A stretch of DNA of 64,000 nt, taken from contig JAGYKW010000005.1 in the NCBI GenBank assembly GCA_018401275.1, forward strand, positions 45,938-109,937, written 5' to 3'. Below the pieces are notes generated by a model that did no database searches, had not been told where the DNA came from, and worked only from the letters and a program-made list of their open reading frames with translations. Positions within the stretch are counted from its first letter, which is position 1. The number at the start of each line of letters is the position of its first letter. Shown in pieces: positions 20,231 through 29,698 of the stretch. Made by a program: the position numbers and the translations under genes. Origin of the DNA: Nitriliruptoraceae bacterium (lineage in GTDB: Bacteria; Actinomycetota; Nitriliruptoria; Nitriliruptorales; Nitriliruptoraceae).

Positions 20231-20718
20231 GACCGCACCGTCAGCATCGCCTCGACCTCGACGGGAGCGTCGAGCGGCAGGCGCGGCACCCCGACCGCCG
20301 CACGCGCATGCACCGCACCCGGACCGAGCACGGCGGCGAGCAGCTCCGACGCGCCGTTCGCGACCAGATGCTGGCGAGTGAAACCGTCACCTGAGGCGAC
20401 GAAGACGCCGACGCGCAGCACCGACCCGATCGCATCGAGCCCACCCGCGACCGACGCGGCCGCCGCCAGGACGTTGAGCCCGCAGCGTCGCGCGAGTGAG
20501 GCCGCGGCCTCCACGTCGTGCTCACCCGGCCCGTCACCGACGAGTCCGGTCGCCAGCAGCGCACCGTCGGCGAGCGGCAGCTGCCCGGACACGATGACGA
20601 GATCACCGTGACGCACCGCCGGCACGTAGGCGGCCGCAGGCGCGGGGACCGGCGGGAGCTCGAGTCCCAGCGCGGCGAGACGCGCCGTGTTCGTCGCGCT
20701 CATCGTCGCCCCGCTCAC
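20227..20718 (-). CDS. RidA family protein
   Basis: This roughly 160-residue protein has the Rid/YjgF fold signatures: [32 protein letters not shown] (core [11 protein letters not shown]) near the start, and [28 protein letters not shown] (core [18 protein letters not shown]) at the end. The usual RidA arginine before the C-terminal strand is present. Classical RidA hydrolyses reactive enamines from PLP enzymes, but this longer subgroup with the ELPPVPAP opening is not well characterised. GTG 20718 overlaps the DUF4177 stop; ATG 20703 is an equally plausible start. Confidence 0.85.
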
Positions 20719-20855
20719 CCGTCGGCCTTGGGCCGCTTGAAGTAGGCGACGTTGTCGACGACGGTGACGAGCTCCCAGCCGTCGTCACCCCACTGGTTGA
20801 GGATCTGCTGCAGCGCGTGGACGACGAGCGGGACGGTCGCGTACTCGAACCTCAT
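20715..20855 (-). CDS. DUF4177-like small protein (46 aa)
   Basis: A 46-residue gene with a clear ribosome site (CCGGAGG) before ATG 20855. The sequence FEYATVPLVVHALQQILNQWGDDGWELV then VAYFKRP (core NQWGDDGWELV) matches the DUF4177 pattern of a strand, an amphipathic helix with WGxDGWELV and a closing strand. Function unknown. It overlaps RidA (GTGA) and is probably co-transcribed with it and the sugar-nucleotide gene. Confidence 0.8.
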   Translation of the reverse strand: MRFEYATVPLVVHALQQILNQWGDDGWELVTVVDNVAYFKRPKADG

Positions 20856-20917
20856 GGGGCCTCCGGAAGGACGTCGGAGCGTCGAGCCTAGAGGCGTCCC
20901 GGGCTGAGCGGCCCGGG

Positions 20918-21214
20918 TCAGGCGATGGACGCGAGCCGCCCCATCCGGCTCAGCTGCATCCGCCGCTCCTGCTCCCCCAGCCCGCCCCACACGCCATAGA
21001 CCTCGCCCTGCTCGATCGCGTACTGGCGGCAGGCGAGGATCGCCGGGCACTCACGGCACAGCGCCTTCGCCTCGCTCTCGCGTCGGATGCGGTCGATGCG
21101 CGGCTCGATACCGGGCGGCCCGAAGAACAGGTCCGTGTCGGCATCGAGACATCGGGCCCCCTCGAGACGGAGCCCGTGCGAAGAGGGGTCCATCGCCCCC
21201 AGAGCACTCCCCAT
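20918..21214 (-). CDS. WhiB-family iron-sulfur transcriptional regulator
   Basis: This 98-residue protein carries the four cluster cysteines of the Wbl family at 22, 53, 56 and 62 (ARCLDADTDLFF and LCRECPAILAC), followed by the turn GVWGG (74-78) and a basic tail (QERRMQLSRMGR). Wbl proteins bind a 4Fe-4S cluster and act with the principal sigma factor in actinobacteria to control development or redox responses. ATG 21214 was chosen because a GGGGGG ribosome site precedes it; ATG 21193 is an alternative. Which Wbl subclass it is cannot be decided from the sequence alone. Confidence 0.9.
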   Translation of the reverse strand: MGSALGAMDPSSHGLRLEGARCLDADTDLFFGPPGIEPRIDRIRRESEAKALCRECPAILACRQYAIEQGEVYGVWGGLGEQERRMQLSRMGRLASIA

Positions 21215-21292
21215 GTGCGTCCCCCCGTACCGACCCCGCACCCACCCCACTCCCGGGAGGTGTGCGCGTCAGGGTCGCGAACGTGGGTGAGA

Positions 21293-22759
21293 CTAGGTCG
21301 CCGCGGAGGGTCCGACAACCCCCGGATCGGCGCCCCGACCAGCGCCATGGTCGGCGCCCTGATCAGCGCCGCGATCAGCGCCCTGGTCGGCTGCGACCAC
21401 GATGACGGGACCATCGACGTCCGCGACCCGCACCTGGGTGCCGACGCGGACGACCTCGGCGGCGTCTCCGGCCGCGCGGGCACGCCACAGCGCGCCGTCG
21501 ATGAAGACGTGGCCCTCCGGGTTGAGCATCGATCGCACCACGCCGGTGCGGCCGATGAGCTCGGTGACGTCGTTGCCCTCCGGCCCGGCCTGTGCGCGCA
21601 GCACGGTCGTCATCACCAGCACGAAGAACACGAGCACACCCAGCGTCGTCGACGCGATCAGCCAGCCCGGCAGCTGCAGTGCAGGTGCCGCGTAGAACCA
21701 CCACGACCCGGCGGCGAACGCGCCGGTCGCGGCGGCCGTGATCGGACCGAAGCCGGCGAGCGCCGTGTCGAGCGCGTACAGCAGCAGTCCGAGCACGACG
21801 AGTGCGACGGCCCACCAGCGCACCGGCAGGATGAACGCACCGACCGCACCGATGAGCGTCATGATCACGCCGGCGAGTCCAGCGACACCGAAGCCCGGCT
21901 GGAAGACCTCGAACAGCAGCATCCCGAGACCGAGGACCAGCAGCAGGTAGACGAAGGGCGCGGTCGCTGCGGCATGCAGCATGCGGCGCAGCAGCCCGAG
22001 CGAGTGGAAGCGCACCTGCAGCTCGTCGGGACGCAGGCGCAGCTCGAGCTCGCCGGCGACGGTGGTGACGCGCTGGCCGTCGAGCTCGACGAGGAGCGGC
22101 TCGATGCCCGTGGTGATGCGGGCGAGGCCGACGGCGACCAGCGCGTCCGCGTCGACCGCGGACCCGACCAACCGGTCGAGCACGTCGCGCACGCCGGCGT
22201 CCGGCGCAGCGTCCGGTGCACCGGACTGGCGGGGTGTGGCGCTCAGCAGCGCGAGCGCGTCGGGCAGCGCAGCGTCGAGATCGCGCAGGTCGAGCGGCGC
22301 GAGCGGGCCGACCGTCCCATCGGGAGCGACGGCACGGATGTGGGCGGCGAGGAACGCGGCGGCCGCCACGCCGGCGGCCTGCGGGGCGCTCCCGATCGGA
22401 CCGACCGACACGGCGACCGGGACGGGACTCGCAGCGATGCGCGCGACGAGCGCAGCCGTGTCCACCGAGACGCCCGCGGGTGCGTCGAACTGCAGGACGA
22501 CGAGCTCGGCGCCCTCACGTGCAGCGAGGTCGAGCACGTCGCCGATCTGGGCCGCGACCGGCGGATCGAGGAACCCGCCACGCAGCGGGAGGATCTCCAC
22601 CCGCCGGACGTCGGCCTGCGCGACGTCGGCCTGCGCGAGGTCGACCTGCGCGGCCGCCGGAGCGGCGGGCAGGAGCGAGGCGAGCAGCGGCAGCATCAGC
22701 ACGGCGGCGAGCGCGGGCAGTGCGGCACGGAGCACGCGGGAGCGTGAGGGGCGGACCAT
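21293..22759 (-). CDS. NfeD-like membrane protein with degenerate ClpP-class protease domain
   Basis: This 488-residue protein has a signal peptide ending AAPAAAQ, a ClpP-like domain (about 50-290), four or so membrane helices (about 290-400) and a C-terminal NfeD/OB domain (LIGRTGVVRSMLNPEGHVFIDGALWRA, core GRTGVVRS and GHVFIDGALW). In active relatives a serine sits in a G-R-A-A-S-A-G motif; here the corresponding stretch is GSAPQAAG, so the nucleophile is apparently missing. NfeD proteins pair with stomatins, but none is adjacent. Two repetitive stretches (QADVAQADV after the signal peptide and a Gly-Ala-Asp tail) suggest slippage. Confidence 0.82.
   Translation of the reverse strand: MVRPSRSRVLRAALPALAAVLMLPLLASLLPAAPAAAQVDLAQADVAQADVRRVEILPLRGGFLDPPVAAQIGDVLDLAAREGAELVVLQFDAPAGVSVDTAALVARIAASPVPVAVSVGPIGSAPQAAGVAAAAFLAAHIRAVAPDGTVGPLAPLDLRDLDAALPDALALLSATPRQSGAPDAAPDAGVRDVLDRLVGSAVDADALVAVGLARITTGIEPLLVELDGQRVTTVAGELELRLRPDELQVRFHSLGLLRRMLHAAATAPFVYLLLVLGLGMLLFEVFQPGFGVAGLAGVIMTLIGAVGAFILPVRWWAVALVVLGLLLYALDTALAGFGPITAAATGAFAAGSWWFYAAPALQLPGWLIASTTLGVLVFFVLVMTTVLRAQAGPEGNDVTELIGRTGVVRSMLNPEGHVFIDGALWRARAAGDAAEVVRVGTQVRVADVDGPVIVVAADQGADRGADQGADHGAGRGADPGVVGPSAAT
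21325..21390 (+). repeat. 12-bp degenerate tandem repeat in the NfeD-like gene
   Basis: About 5.5 copies of a 12-bp unit (gatcagcgccct and variants) encode the Gly-Ala-Asp-Xaa tetrapeptide repeats at the C-terminus of the NfeD-like protein. The period preserves the frame. Confidence 0.75.
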
Positions 22760-22811
22760 CGGACGGAGCGTACAGGGGGTGCCGTCACGGCCCGTCGGTA
22801 CGCTCGCCGAC

Positions 22812-25439
22812 ATGGTCAACCCCCCGCGCTCCGACCGCCTCGGCGCTCCCTCCGGGGGGGTCGCCGGACGTCTGCTCGGCATCGCGCTGGTCGTCGTGGT
22901 CGCTGGCAGCCTGCTCGCACTCACCGCGCTGCCAGCACTCCCCGCGGCCGAACGGTTCATCGACGTCGTGCGCGAGCAGGTCCTCGAGACCGACGACATC
23001 GGCGCCGCGAGCCTCGTCCCCGTCAACTCGTTCGTGTACGCGACCGACGGGTCGCTCATCGCGGAGCTGACGTTCGAGGAGAACCGCGACCCCGTCACGC
23101 TCGACGAGATCCCGCAGATCGTCATCGATGCGGTGCTCGCGACCGAGGACGCCGGCTTCTACGAGCACGCGGGCGTCAACCACCTCGCCATCGTCCGCGC
23201 GTTCATCCAGAACCTCGTGTCCGGTGGCATCGAGTCGGGCGCCTCCACCATCACCCAGCAGTACGTGAAGCTCGCGTTCCTCACGCCCGAGCAGACCTAC
23301 CAGCGCAAGATCCAGGAGGCGCTGTTCGCGGTGCAGATCGAACGGCAGCTCACGAAGGACGAGATCCTCGAGCGCTACCTCAACCGCGCGCACTTCGGCG
23401 TGGGCACGTACGGCGTCAGCACCGCCGCGCAGCGCTTCTTCTCGACCGACATCGGTGACGTGACGCTCGACCAGGCCGCGATGCTCGCCGGCATCCTGCG
23501 CTCACCGAGCAACAACAACCCCGTCAGCGACCCCGCGAACGCGCGCGCCCGCCGTGACATCGTGCTCGGACAGATGGCGAACGCCGGCTTCATCACGCGC
23601 GAGGAGGCCGACCGGGCCCAGCGGCTGCCGCTGCGCGTCACGCTCAGCGAGCCGGCGGTCCCCGAGCAGCCGTTCTGGTCGGACTGGGTGGCGCGGCTGC
23701 TGATCAACGAGGACCTCGCGACCGCGCTCGGCACGCAGACCGACGCGCTGCGCGCGATGGGCGACACGTCGGAGGAGCGGCGCCGGCAGGTGTTCCAGAC
23801 CGGCCTGCGGATCACGACGACGCTCGACCCGCGCCTGCAGGCGCTCGCGGAGGACTCGATCCGCGAGTTCCTGACCAGTGAGGACGGTGGCCGCGAGGAG
23901 GTCGCGCTCGCCCCGTCCGGCGCGCTGATCAGCATCGAGCCGAGCACCGGCGCGATCCGGGCGCTGGCCGTGGGCCCGCAGGAGTTCGGCTCCTGCCTCG
24001 AGGACGGGCTGTGGGCCGGCGAGCTCGAGGACGGCCGCCTGCTGTGCGACAAGACGAAGGTCAACACCGCGGTGCCCGGCGGCGGCGGTTCGGGTCGTCA
24101 ACCGGGATCCGCGTTCAAGCCGTTCGTGACGGCCGCCGCGCTCGAGGCCGGCTTCCCGCCCGGCTACACGATCGACGCCCGCGGGCCCGCCGTCATCGAG
24201 GGCTGCTTCACCATCGACGAGGAGGAGTACGTCGTGCGCAACGCCGGTGGCGACGACATCCTCGACATGACCGGCGCGATGGCCCGCTCCTCGAACGTCT
24301 TCCACGCCCAGCTCACCTCCGACGTCGGACCGCTGCGCGTCGCGGAGATGGCCCGCCGCCTCGGCGTCCCCGTCCCCGACCGTGACGTCGCCTGCGCGCT
24401 GGGGCTCGGCGCGACCGACATCTCCCCCCTCGCGATGGCGAGCGGCTACGCGACGCTCGCGAACGATGGCGTGGCGTGCGCACCGTTCCCCATCGAGCGC
24501 ATCGAGTCGGCCGATGGACGCCTGCTGTGGGAGCACAGCGTCGACTGCCGGCGCGTGCTCGACAGCGAGGTCGCCGCGCAGACCGTCGCCATCCTCGAAG
24601 GGCCGGTGCTCCCCGGCGGGACGGCCCCACGCGCGAACCTCGGGGACTGGCCGACCCGGGGCAAGACGGGGACGACGAACGACTACGTCGACGCCTGGTT
24701 CGTCGGGATGGTGCGCCAGCTCGCGACCGCCGCATGGGTCGGCTACCCGCAGGGCACCCGCTTCTACGTCGACGAGGCGACGGCGGTCGGGGTGTGCGGC
24801 GACCAGTCGTTCCTCAACCGGTGTCCGGCGATCCGTCAGACGCTCGAGAACGTGACCATCGCAGGCACCGCGTACGCGCGCGTGTTCGGCGGCACGATCC
24901 CCGCCCCGATGTGGGCGCACTACATGCAGCGTGCGGTCGAGCCCTACGAGCCGCTCGACTTCCCGACCCCGCCGGCACGGATCAGCGGCGTCATCCCTGA
25001 CGTCGTCAACGCGTTCGACGCGGCGGACTCGCGCCTGCGCGCCGACCTCGCGGGCTTCACGCTGCGCGTCGAGGAGCTCGTCAGTGGCGCTCCGCCGGGT
25101 GCGCTGCTGTCGCAGTCCCCCCTGCCGGGTGAGACGGTCGAGCTCGGGCGGCAGATCGTGCTGTACGTGTCGGGCGGTCCGACCGGCTCGATCACGCTCC
25201 CGAACCTCCTGGGCATCAGTCAGAACGAGGCCGTGTTCCGCCTCAGCCAGCTCGGACAGCTGTGGGAGCTCGTCGGCCGTGCGGTGAGCGACCCCGACCA
25301 GCACCTGCGCGTGCAGACGCAGACGCCGGACGCCGGGGAGCTGGTCCCGCCCGGCTCGCGCACGATCGTGCTGGAGATCGGCTGCTACCGCGGGGACTGC
25401 TCGCCCGACGCCGTGCCGCGCACGAGCCCCGACCCGTGA
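22812..25439 (+). CDS. Bifunctional class A penicillin-binding protein with PASTA domains
   Basis: This 875-residue membrane-anchored enzyme polymerises and cross-links peptidoglycan. After one N-terminal membrane helix (about 20-42), the GT51 transglycosylase begins near residue 85, with Glu112 in ATEDAGFYEH, GASTITQQYVK and RKIQEALFA. The transpeptidase has Ser433 and Lys436 in GSAFKPF, SSN (493-495) and KTG (618-620). Two PASTA-like modules close the protein (about 725-865; IPDVVNAFDAADSRLR and LPNLLGISQNEAVFRL). Starts 53 bp from the divergent NfeD-like gene. GTGA overlap links it to the next gene. Confidence 0.95.
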   Translation: MVNPPRSDRLGAPSGGVAGRLLGIALVVVVAGSLLALTALPALPAAERFIDVVREQVLETDDIGAASLVPVNSFVYATDGSLIAELTFEENRDPVTLDEIPQIVIDAVLATEDAGFYEHAGVNHLAIVRAFIQNLVSGGIESGASTITQQYVKLAFLTPEQTYQRKIQEALFAVQIERQLTKDEILERYLNRAHFGVGTYGVSTAAQRFFSTDIGDVTLDQAAMLAGILRSPSNNNPVSDPANARARRDIVLGQMANAGFITREEADRAQRLPLRVTLSEPAVPEQPFWSDWVARLLINEDLATALGTQTDALRAMGDTSEERRRQVFQTGLRITTTLDPRLQALAEDSIREFLTSEDGGREEVALAPSGALISIEPSTGAIRALAVGPQEFGSCLEDGLWAGELEDGRLLCDKTKVNTAVPGGGGSGRQPGSAFKPFVTAAALEAGFPPGYTIDARGPAVIEGCFTIDEEEYVVRNAGGDDILDMTGAMARSSNVFHAQLTSDVGPLRVAEMARRLGVPVPDRDVACALGLGATDISPLAMASGYATLANDGVACAPFPIERIESADGRLLWEHSVDCRRVLDSEVAAQTVAILEGPVLPGGTAPRANLGDWPTRGKTGTTNDYVDAWFVGMVRQLATAAWVGYPQGTRFYVDEATAVGVCGDQSFLNRCPAIRQTLENVTIAGTAYARVFGGTIPAPMWAHYMQRAVEPYEPLDFPTPPARISGVIPDVVNAFDAADSRLRADLAGFTLRVEELVSGAPPGALLSQSPLPGETVELGRQIVLYVSGGPTGSITLPNLLGISQNEAVFRLSQLGQLWELVGRAVSDPDQHLRVQTQTPDAGELVPPGSRTIVLEIGCYRGDCSPDAVPRTSPDP

Positions 25440-26329
25440 TCGCCGCGGGGCTCGCTGGCGCAGGGCTCGCCAGCGCTGCGCTGCTCGGCTACGCGACCTT
25501 CGAGGCCCGCTGGTACCGGCTGCGGCGGCTCGTCCTGCCCGACACGCTGCGCAGGCCCGGCGCGACGCTGCGGCTGCTGCACGTCAGCGACGTCCACCTC
25601 GCGCACGGCCAGGAGCACCGGATCCGCTTCCTGCGCTCGCTCGCCGAGCTCGAGCCTGACCTCACCGTCATCACCGGTGACCTGCTCGGCGACGTCGACA
25701 TCGAGGACATCGCCGTCGATGCCGTCTCGGAGCTGACCGGACCGGGACGACCCGGACTGTTCGTGCTCGGCTCGAACGACCTGTACGGGCCGCTCGTGAA
25801 GTCCCCCCACCGCTACCTGACGCACCGCCGGCTGCCGATCCACGGCACGCCGCTGGACTTCGACCGGCTCACCGAACGGCTGGACGCCGCCGGCTACACG
25901 ACCGTGCGCAACACGGCGGTCGCGGTGTCCACGCGCGCGGGTGACGTCGCGGTCGGCGGGATCGACGACCCGCACCTCGAGGCCACGGTCGTCCCCGAAC
26001 CCGGCGTGCTGACCCCCGACGCGGCCGGCCTGACCGACGGGGTGCTCAACCTCGGGCTCGTGCACGCGCCGTACCTGCGCGCGCTCGACGCGCTGCGCGC
26101 CGCCGGGCACGACCTGCTGCTCGCGGGCCACACCCACGGCGGCCAGGTGCGCATCCCCGGCGTCGGTGCGGTCGTCGCGAACTGCGACCTGCCGCTCGAC
26201 CAGGCACGCGGCGCGTCGCAGTACCGCGACCGCTGGCTGCACGTCTCGCCGGGGCTCGGCCACTCGAAGTACACGCCGTTCCGGATCGCGTGCCGACCGG
26301 AGGCCACGCTGCTCGAGCTGCGCGGCTGA
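25436..26329 (+). CDS. Membrane-anchored metallophosphoesterase
   Basis: This 297-residue protein opens with one hydrophobic segment (about 1-20). It has the dinuclear metal motifs of calcineurin-like phosphoesterases: HVSDVHLAHG, VITGDLLGD, LGSNDLYGP (the Asn-Asp replaces the more usual Asn-His), LVHAPY and GHTHGGQ. Members of this YkuE-like group act on phospholipid or lipid-linked substrates; the substrate here is unknown. The GTG overlaps the stop of the PASTA penicillin-binding protein, a pairing often seen in actinobacteria. Confidence 0.9.
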   Translation: MIAAGLAGAGLASAALLGYATFEARWYRLRRLVLPDTLRRPGATLRLLHVSDVHLAHGQEHRIRFLRSLAELEPDLTVITGDLLGDVDIEDIAVDAVSELTGPGRPGLFVLGSNDLYGPLVKSPHRYLTHRRLPIHGTPLDFDRLTERLDAAGYTTVRNTAVAVSTRAGDVAVGGIDDPHLEATVVPEPGVLTPDAAGLTDGVLNLGLVHAPYLRALDALRAAGHDLLLAGHTHGGQVRIPGVGAVVANCDLPLDQARGASQYRDRWLHVSPGLGHSKYTPFRIACRPEATLLELRG

Positions 26330-26438
26330 ACCCCCTGCGCTGGCCGGTGCGCACGCCGCCGTGCACCTGGGGCCGGTCCCGCCGCCTTCTCGCCCCCGCT
26401 ACGCTTCGCCCTCAGCGCCGGTGCAGTCGATCGGTCGC

Positions 26439-26512
26439 CGGGATGTAGCGCAGCTTGGCAGCGCGCCTCGTTCGGGACGAGGAGGTCGCAGGTTCAAATC
26501 CTGCCATCCCGA
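26439..26512 (+). tRNA. tRNA-Pro (anticodon CGG)
   Basis: Acceptor CGGGATG pairs with CATCCCG. The anticodon loop TTCGGGA presents CGG, and the T arm is GCAGGTTCAAATCCTGC. The discriminator A is followed by an encoded CCA at 26513-26515. Its 3' end lies 18 bp from the first copy of the asd-derived direct repeat. Confidence 0.96.
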
Positions 26513-26533
26513 CCAGCATCATCCGCGCCCGTC

Positions 26534-26609
26534 AGCCCGCGACGAGCTCCGCGATCTGCACGGCGTTGAGCGCCGCACCCTTGAGCAGGTTGTCGCCCGA
26601 CCTGAACAG
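26534..26609 (+). repeat. Direct repeat copy 1 (detached asd 3' end; attachment-site-like)
   Basis: A 68-bp stretch (26534-26601) is identical to 27386-27453, and the match continues to 26609 with two mismatches. It encodes, on the reverse strand, the last 22 codons of asd. Together with the TGA at 26532-26534 it is an asd 3' end cut off from its gene by the 0.8-kb insert. It is most likely the original asd terminus. Confidence 0.85.
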
Positions 26610-27385
26610 CCGACGCGAGCGGGGTGGAGGCCTCAAGTCGAGATGGTGTTCCCCCGGCGGTCGGCGTCCCCTCAGCTTCGCACGGTACGCGCTCTCTCAG
26701 CTGGCTGCCCATCAAGGGAACCTGTGGCTCGTGAGCCGATACGACGCAGACGGGCTGCATGTCAATCGAAGTTCATGCTCGATTGGGCCCGCGAAGCCGG
26801 CCGACCCGCGTTCTTGATTTCAGTTGCCCGGAGGCATTCTTTGGGGGAGGGGACGGCATCGAGGTTCTCGGGACCGTACCTTCGCGAAGCCAACCGAGAG
26901 CGACGAGAGATTCGCGGAGTGCACCCGAGACCAGCCTCCTTCAGGACTGCGAGCGCGATGTCTCGACATGGTCTTCAGCCATGATGCATCTGCAAGGTGC
27001 TGACCAGGCTCAAGCAGGTACTCAGACCCAATGGAATAGTCACATGTGGCCGTCAGATTCGGCCATATTGAAGGTCACTTCCTTCCTCTTCGCCAAACTT
27101 CCGGCACCATACCTCGCCTGTGTCACTCGCTCGGCCTCGGCGTGCGCGGGAAGAAACACAGGCTCTCAACAGTTCGCGGAGAGGTGGCTGCGGTACATGA
27201 GGGAGTGCAACTACCTGCCGGAAGCTGCGCTCAGAGAACTATTCCTGTCCTGCTGGCTTATCGGCATCCGGGACGAATACCTCCGATATCGTCAGTCTCC
27301 ACCACTTCTGCCGTATCGTCCGAAAGTCGCTGAGTACGCAACCGCTCGAACCGTGTCAGCCTCGACTGAGTCTCCGGAGGGCACT
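26610..27385 (+). mobile_element. Remnant of a foreign insert with a decayed methyltransferase-like gene
   Basis: This roughly 780-bp segment differs sharply from its surroundings: it is visibly AT-richer, has ordinary third-position usage and no intact gene. Broken pieces in different forward frames recall a class I SAM methyltransferase: RVLDFSCPEAFFGG near 26808, then SLGEGTASRFSG near 26840, DMVFSHDASA near 26965 and VLTRLKQVLRPNGIV near 26998. A further peptide, RYMRECNYLPEAALREL, lies near 27195. No integrase is left. The flanking repeats suggest site-specific insertion at the 3' end of asd, followed by loss of most of the element. Confidence 0.55.
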
Positions 27386-28443
27386 AGCCCGCGACGAGCT
27401 CCGCGATCTGCACGGCGTTGAGCGCCGCACCCTTGAGCAGGTTGTCGCCCGACACGAACAGGTTGATGCTGCACGGGTCGCCGTAGTCCTCGCGGATGCG
27501 TCCGACGAGCACCTCGTCACGGCCTGCGGACGCGAGCGGCGTGGGCAGCTCGATCGGCTCGCCGTTCGGCCCGATCGCGTCGGCGAGCACCAGCCCCGGC
27601 GCACCGCTCAACGCCGCGATGACGTCACCGTGCGTGACCGGGCGGGTGAACGTGAGCCGGGCGCTGATCGCGTGCCCGACGAGCACCGGCACGCGCACGC
27701 ACGTGGGAGACACCTGCAGGTCGGGCAGGCCGAGGATCTTGCGCGACTCGTCGACGAGCTTGCGCTCCTCGTCGGTGTAGCGGTCGTCGCGGTAGCTCCC
27801 GCAGTGCGGGATGACGTTGTAGGCGATCGGACGCGGGAACACCGTCGTCGTGACCGACGCCTCGGCCGCCGCCCCGTCACGGCGCAGCTCGTCCGCACGG
27901 CCGTCGAACGCCGCGTTGGTGGCGAGCAGCTCGTCGATGCCGGACTGCGCCGGCACCGGCCGCCTGGTAGGAGCTGACGACCATCGAGGTCAGCCCGAAC
28001 GCGTCGTGCAGCGGCTTGAGGGGCACGACCAGCGTCATCGTCGTGCAGTTCGGGTTCGCGATGATGCCCTTCGGCCGCACGGCCGCCGCCTCAGGGTTGA
28101 CCTCGGAGACGACGAGCGGCACGTCGGGGTCACCGCGGTACGCGGACGAGTTGTCGACGACGACCGCACCGGCGGCGGCCGCGACGCTCGCCCACTCGCG
28201 CGAGCGCGTCGCACCCGCGGAGAACAGCGCGACGTCGATGCCGTCGAACGCGTCGGCGCTGACCTCGCGCACGGTGAGCTCACCGTCACGCCAGCGCACC
28301 GTCCGACCCGCCGAACGGGCCGAGGCGAGCACGACCGGATCGCCGGCGATCGGGAAGCCGCGCACGTCGAGCAGGCGCAGCAGCTCGGTGCCGACCGCCC
28401 CCGTCGCACCCAGCACCGCGACCCTGAGTCCGTCGCCGCTCAT
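27384..28443 (-). CDS. asd: Aspartate-semialdehyde dehydrogenase (one-base frameshift)
   Basis: Asd reduces aspartyl phosphate for lysine, threonine, methionine and diaminopimelate synthesis. The N-terminal NADP domain has [16 protein letters not shown], the active-site cysteine is in IANPNCTTM and the C-terminal half has [18 protein letters not shown] and [16 protein letters not shown]. One extra base at about 27947-27952 shifts the frame after SSYQAAGAG; deleting it restores [11 protein letters not shown]. The ATG overlaps the lysC stop (ATGA), as in a normal lysC-asd operon. The last 22 codons come from the repeated segment left by the insert at 26.6-27.4 kb. Confidence 0.9.
27386..27461 (+). 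repeat. Direct repeat copy 2 (current asd 3' end)
   Basis: This copy forms the present 3' end of asd and restores its last 22 codons, now ending in TAG instead of TGA. The exact match with copy 1 is 68 bp; the distance between copies is 852 bp. An integrating element that carries a replacement 3' end for its target gene would leave exactly this arrangement. Confidence 0.85.
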
Positions 28444-29684
28444 CCGGCTCCCTGCTCCTCGATGAGCGCGTCAGCCCCCAGCCCGAACTCGGCGTGCACG
28501 GCACGCACCGCGTCGTCGACCTTCGCATCGTCGATGATGACGGACACGCGGATCGTCGACGTCGAGATCATCTGGATGTTCACGCCGGCCCGACTGAGTG
28601 CCGCGAACATGCGGGCCGCGACACCCGGGTGCGTCTTCATGCCGGCGCCGACCAGCGAGACCTTCGCGACCGACGGGTTGACGATCAGCCGCTCCGCACC
28701 GATCTCGGGCAGGCGTGCGTCGAGCAGCTCGGTCGCCTGGTCGATCTCCCCGCGGGGCAGCGTGAACGAGATGTCGGTGCGACCCTCGGACGAGATGTTC
28801 TGCACGATCATGTCGACGTTGATGTTCGCGTCGGCGAGCGCGGTGAACATCCCCGCGGCGACACCGGGCCGGTCGGGCACCCCGACGACGGTGACCTTGG
28901 CCTCCGACGTGTCGTGGGCGACCCCCGAGATGATCGCGTCCTCCACCATGTCCTCCTGAGGGACGATCCAGGTCCCCTCGCTGCTGTTGAACGACGAACG
29001 TACGTGGATGCGGACCCCGTGGTTGCGGCCGAACTCGACCGACCGCACCTGGAGGACCTTGGCGCCCTGCGCGGCCAGCTCCAGCATCTCCTCGTAGGAG
29101 AGGCGCTCGACCTTGCGTGCTGCGGGGACGATGCGCGGATCAGCCGTGTAGACGCCGTCGACGTCGGTGTAGATCTCGCACGCGTCCGCCTCGAGCGCGG
29201 CCGCCAGCGCGACCGCGGTCGTGTCCGACCCACCGCGCCCGAGCGTCGTGATGTCGTGCGTGTCGCGGCTCACGCCCTGGAAGCCCGCGACGATGACGAC
29301 GTGGCCGGCGTCGAGCGCCTCACGGACGCGCTCCGGCGTGACGGCGAGGATGCGCGCCTTGCCGTGGACCGTGTCGGTGATGATGCCGGCCTGCGAACCG
29401 GTGAACGAGCGTGCGCTCACGCCGAGGTCATCGATCGCCATCGCGAGCAGCGACATCGAGATGCGCTCGCCGGCGGTCAGCAGGATGTCGAGCTCGCGCT
29501 GCGGCGGACGGCGGTTGATGCGTGCCGCCATGTCGACGAGCTCGTCGGTCGTGTCGCCCATCGCGGACACGACGACGACGACGTCATGCCCCTCGTTGCG
29601 CGTTCCGACGATGCGTTCCGCGACGCGCTTCATGCGCTCGACGTCGCCGACCGACGAGCCTCCGTACTTCTGGACGACGATCAT
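28440..29684 (-). CDS. lysC: Aspartate kinase
   Basis: This 414-residue enzyme phosphorylates aspartate at the head of the lysine, threonine and methionine pathway. It starts with [13 protein letters not shown], has the kinase motifs [18 protein letters not shown] and [16 protein letters not shown] (core GRGGSDTTA), and ends with two ACT domains ([34 protein letters not shown]) that normally carry feedback inhibition. ATG 29684 lies seven bases after a GGGAGG ribosome site. It follows recR by 14 bp and overlaps asd, so recR-lysC-asd is likely one transcript. Confidence 0.96.
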   Translation of the reverse strand: MIVVQKYGGSSVGDVERMKRVAERIVGTRNEGHDVVVVVSAMGDTTDELVDMAARINRRPPQRELDILLTAGERISMSLLAMAIDDLGVSARSFTGSQAGIITDTVHGKARILAVTPERVREALDAGHVVIVAGFQGVSRDTHDITTLGRGGSDTTAVALAAALEADACEIYTDVDGVYTADPRIVPAARKVERLSYEEMLELAAQGAKVLQVRSVEFGRNHGVRIHVRSSFNSSEGTWIVPQEDMVEDAIISGVAHDTSEAKVTVVGVPDRPGVAAGMFTALADANINVDMIVQNISSEGRTDISFTLPRGEIDQATELLDARLPEIGAERLIVNPSVAKVSLVGAGMKTHPGVAARMFAALSRAGVNIQMISTSTIRVSVIIDDAKVDDAVRAVHAEFGLGADALIEEQGAG

Positions 29685-29698
29685 CGTCACGCCTCCCG

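Noticed and set aside
26439..26515. tRNA-Pro as the attachment site of the 26.6-27.4 kb insert
   Set aside because: The tRNA 3' end is not duplicated; the repeat begins 18 bp beyond it and corresponds to the asd 3' end.
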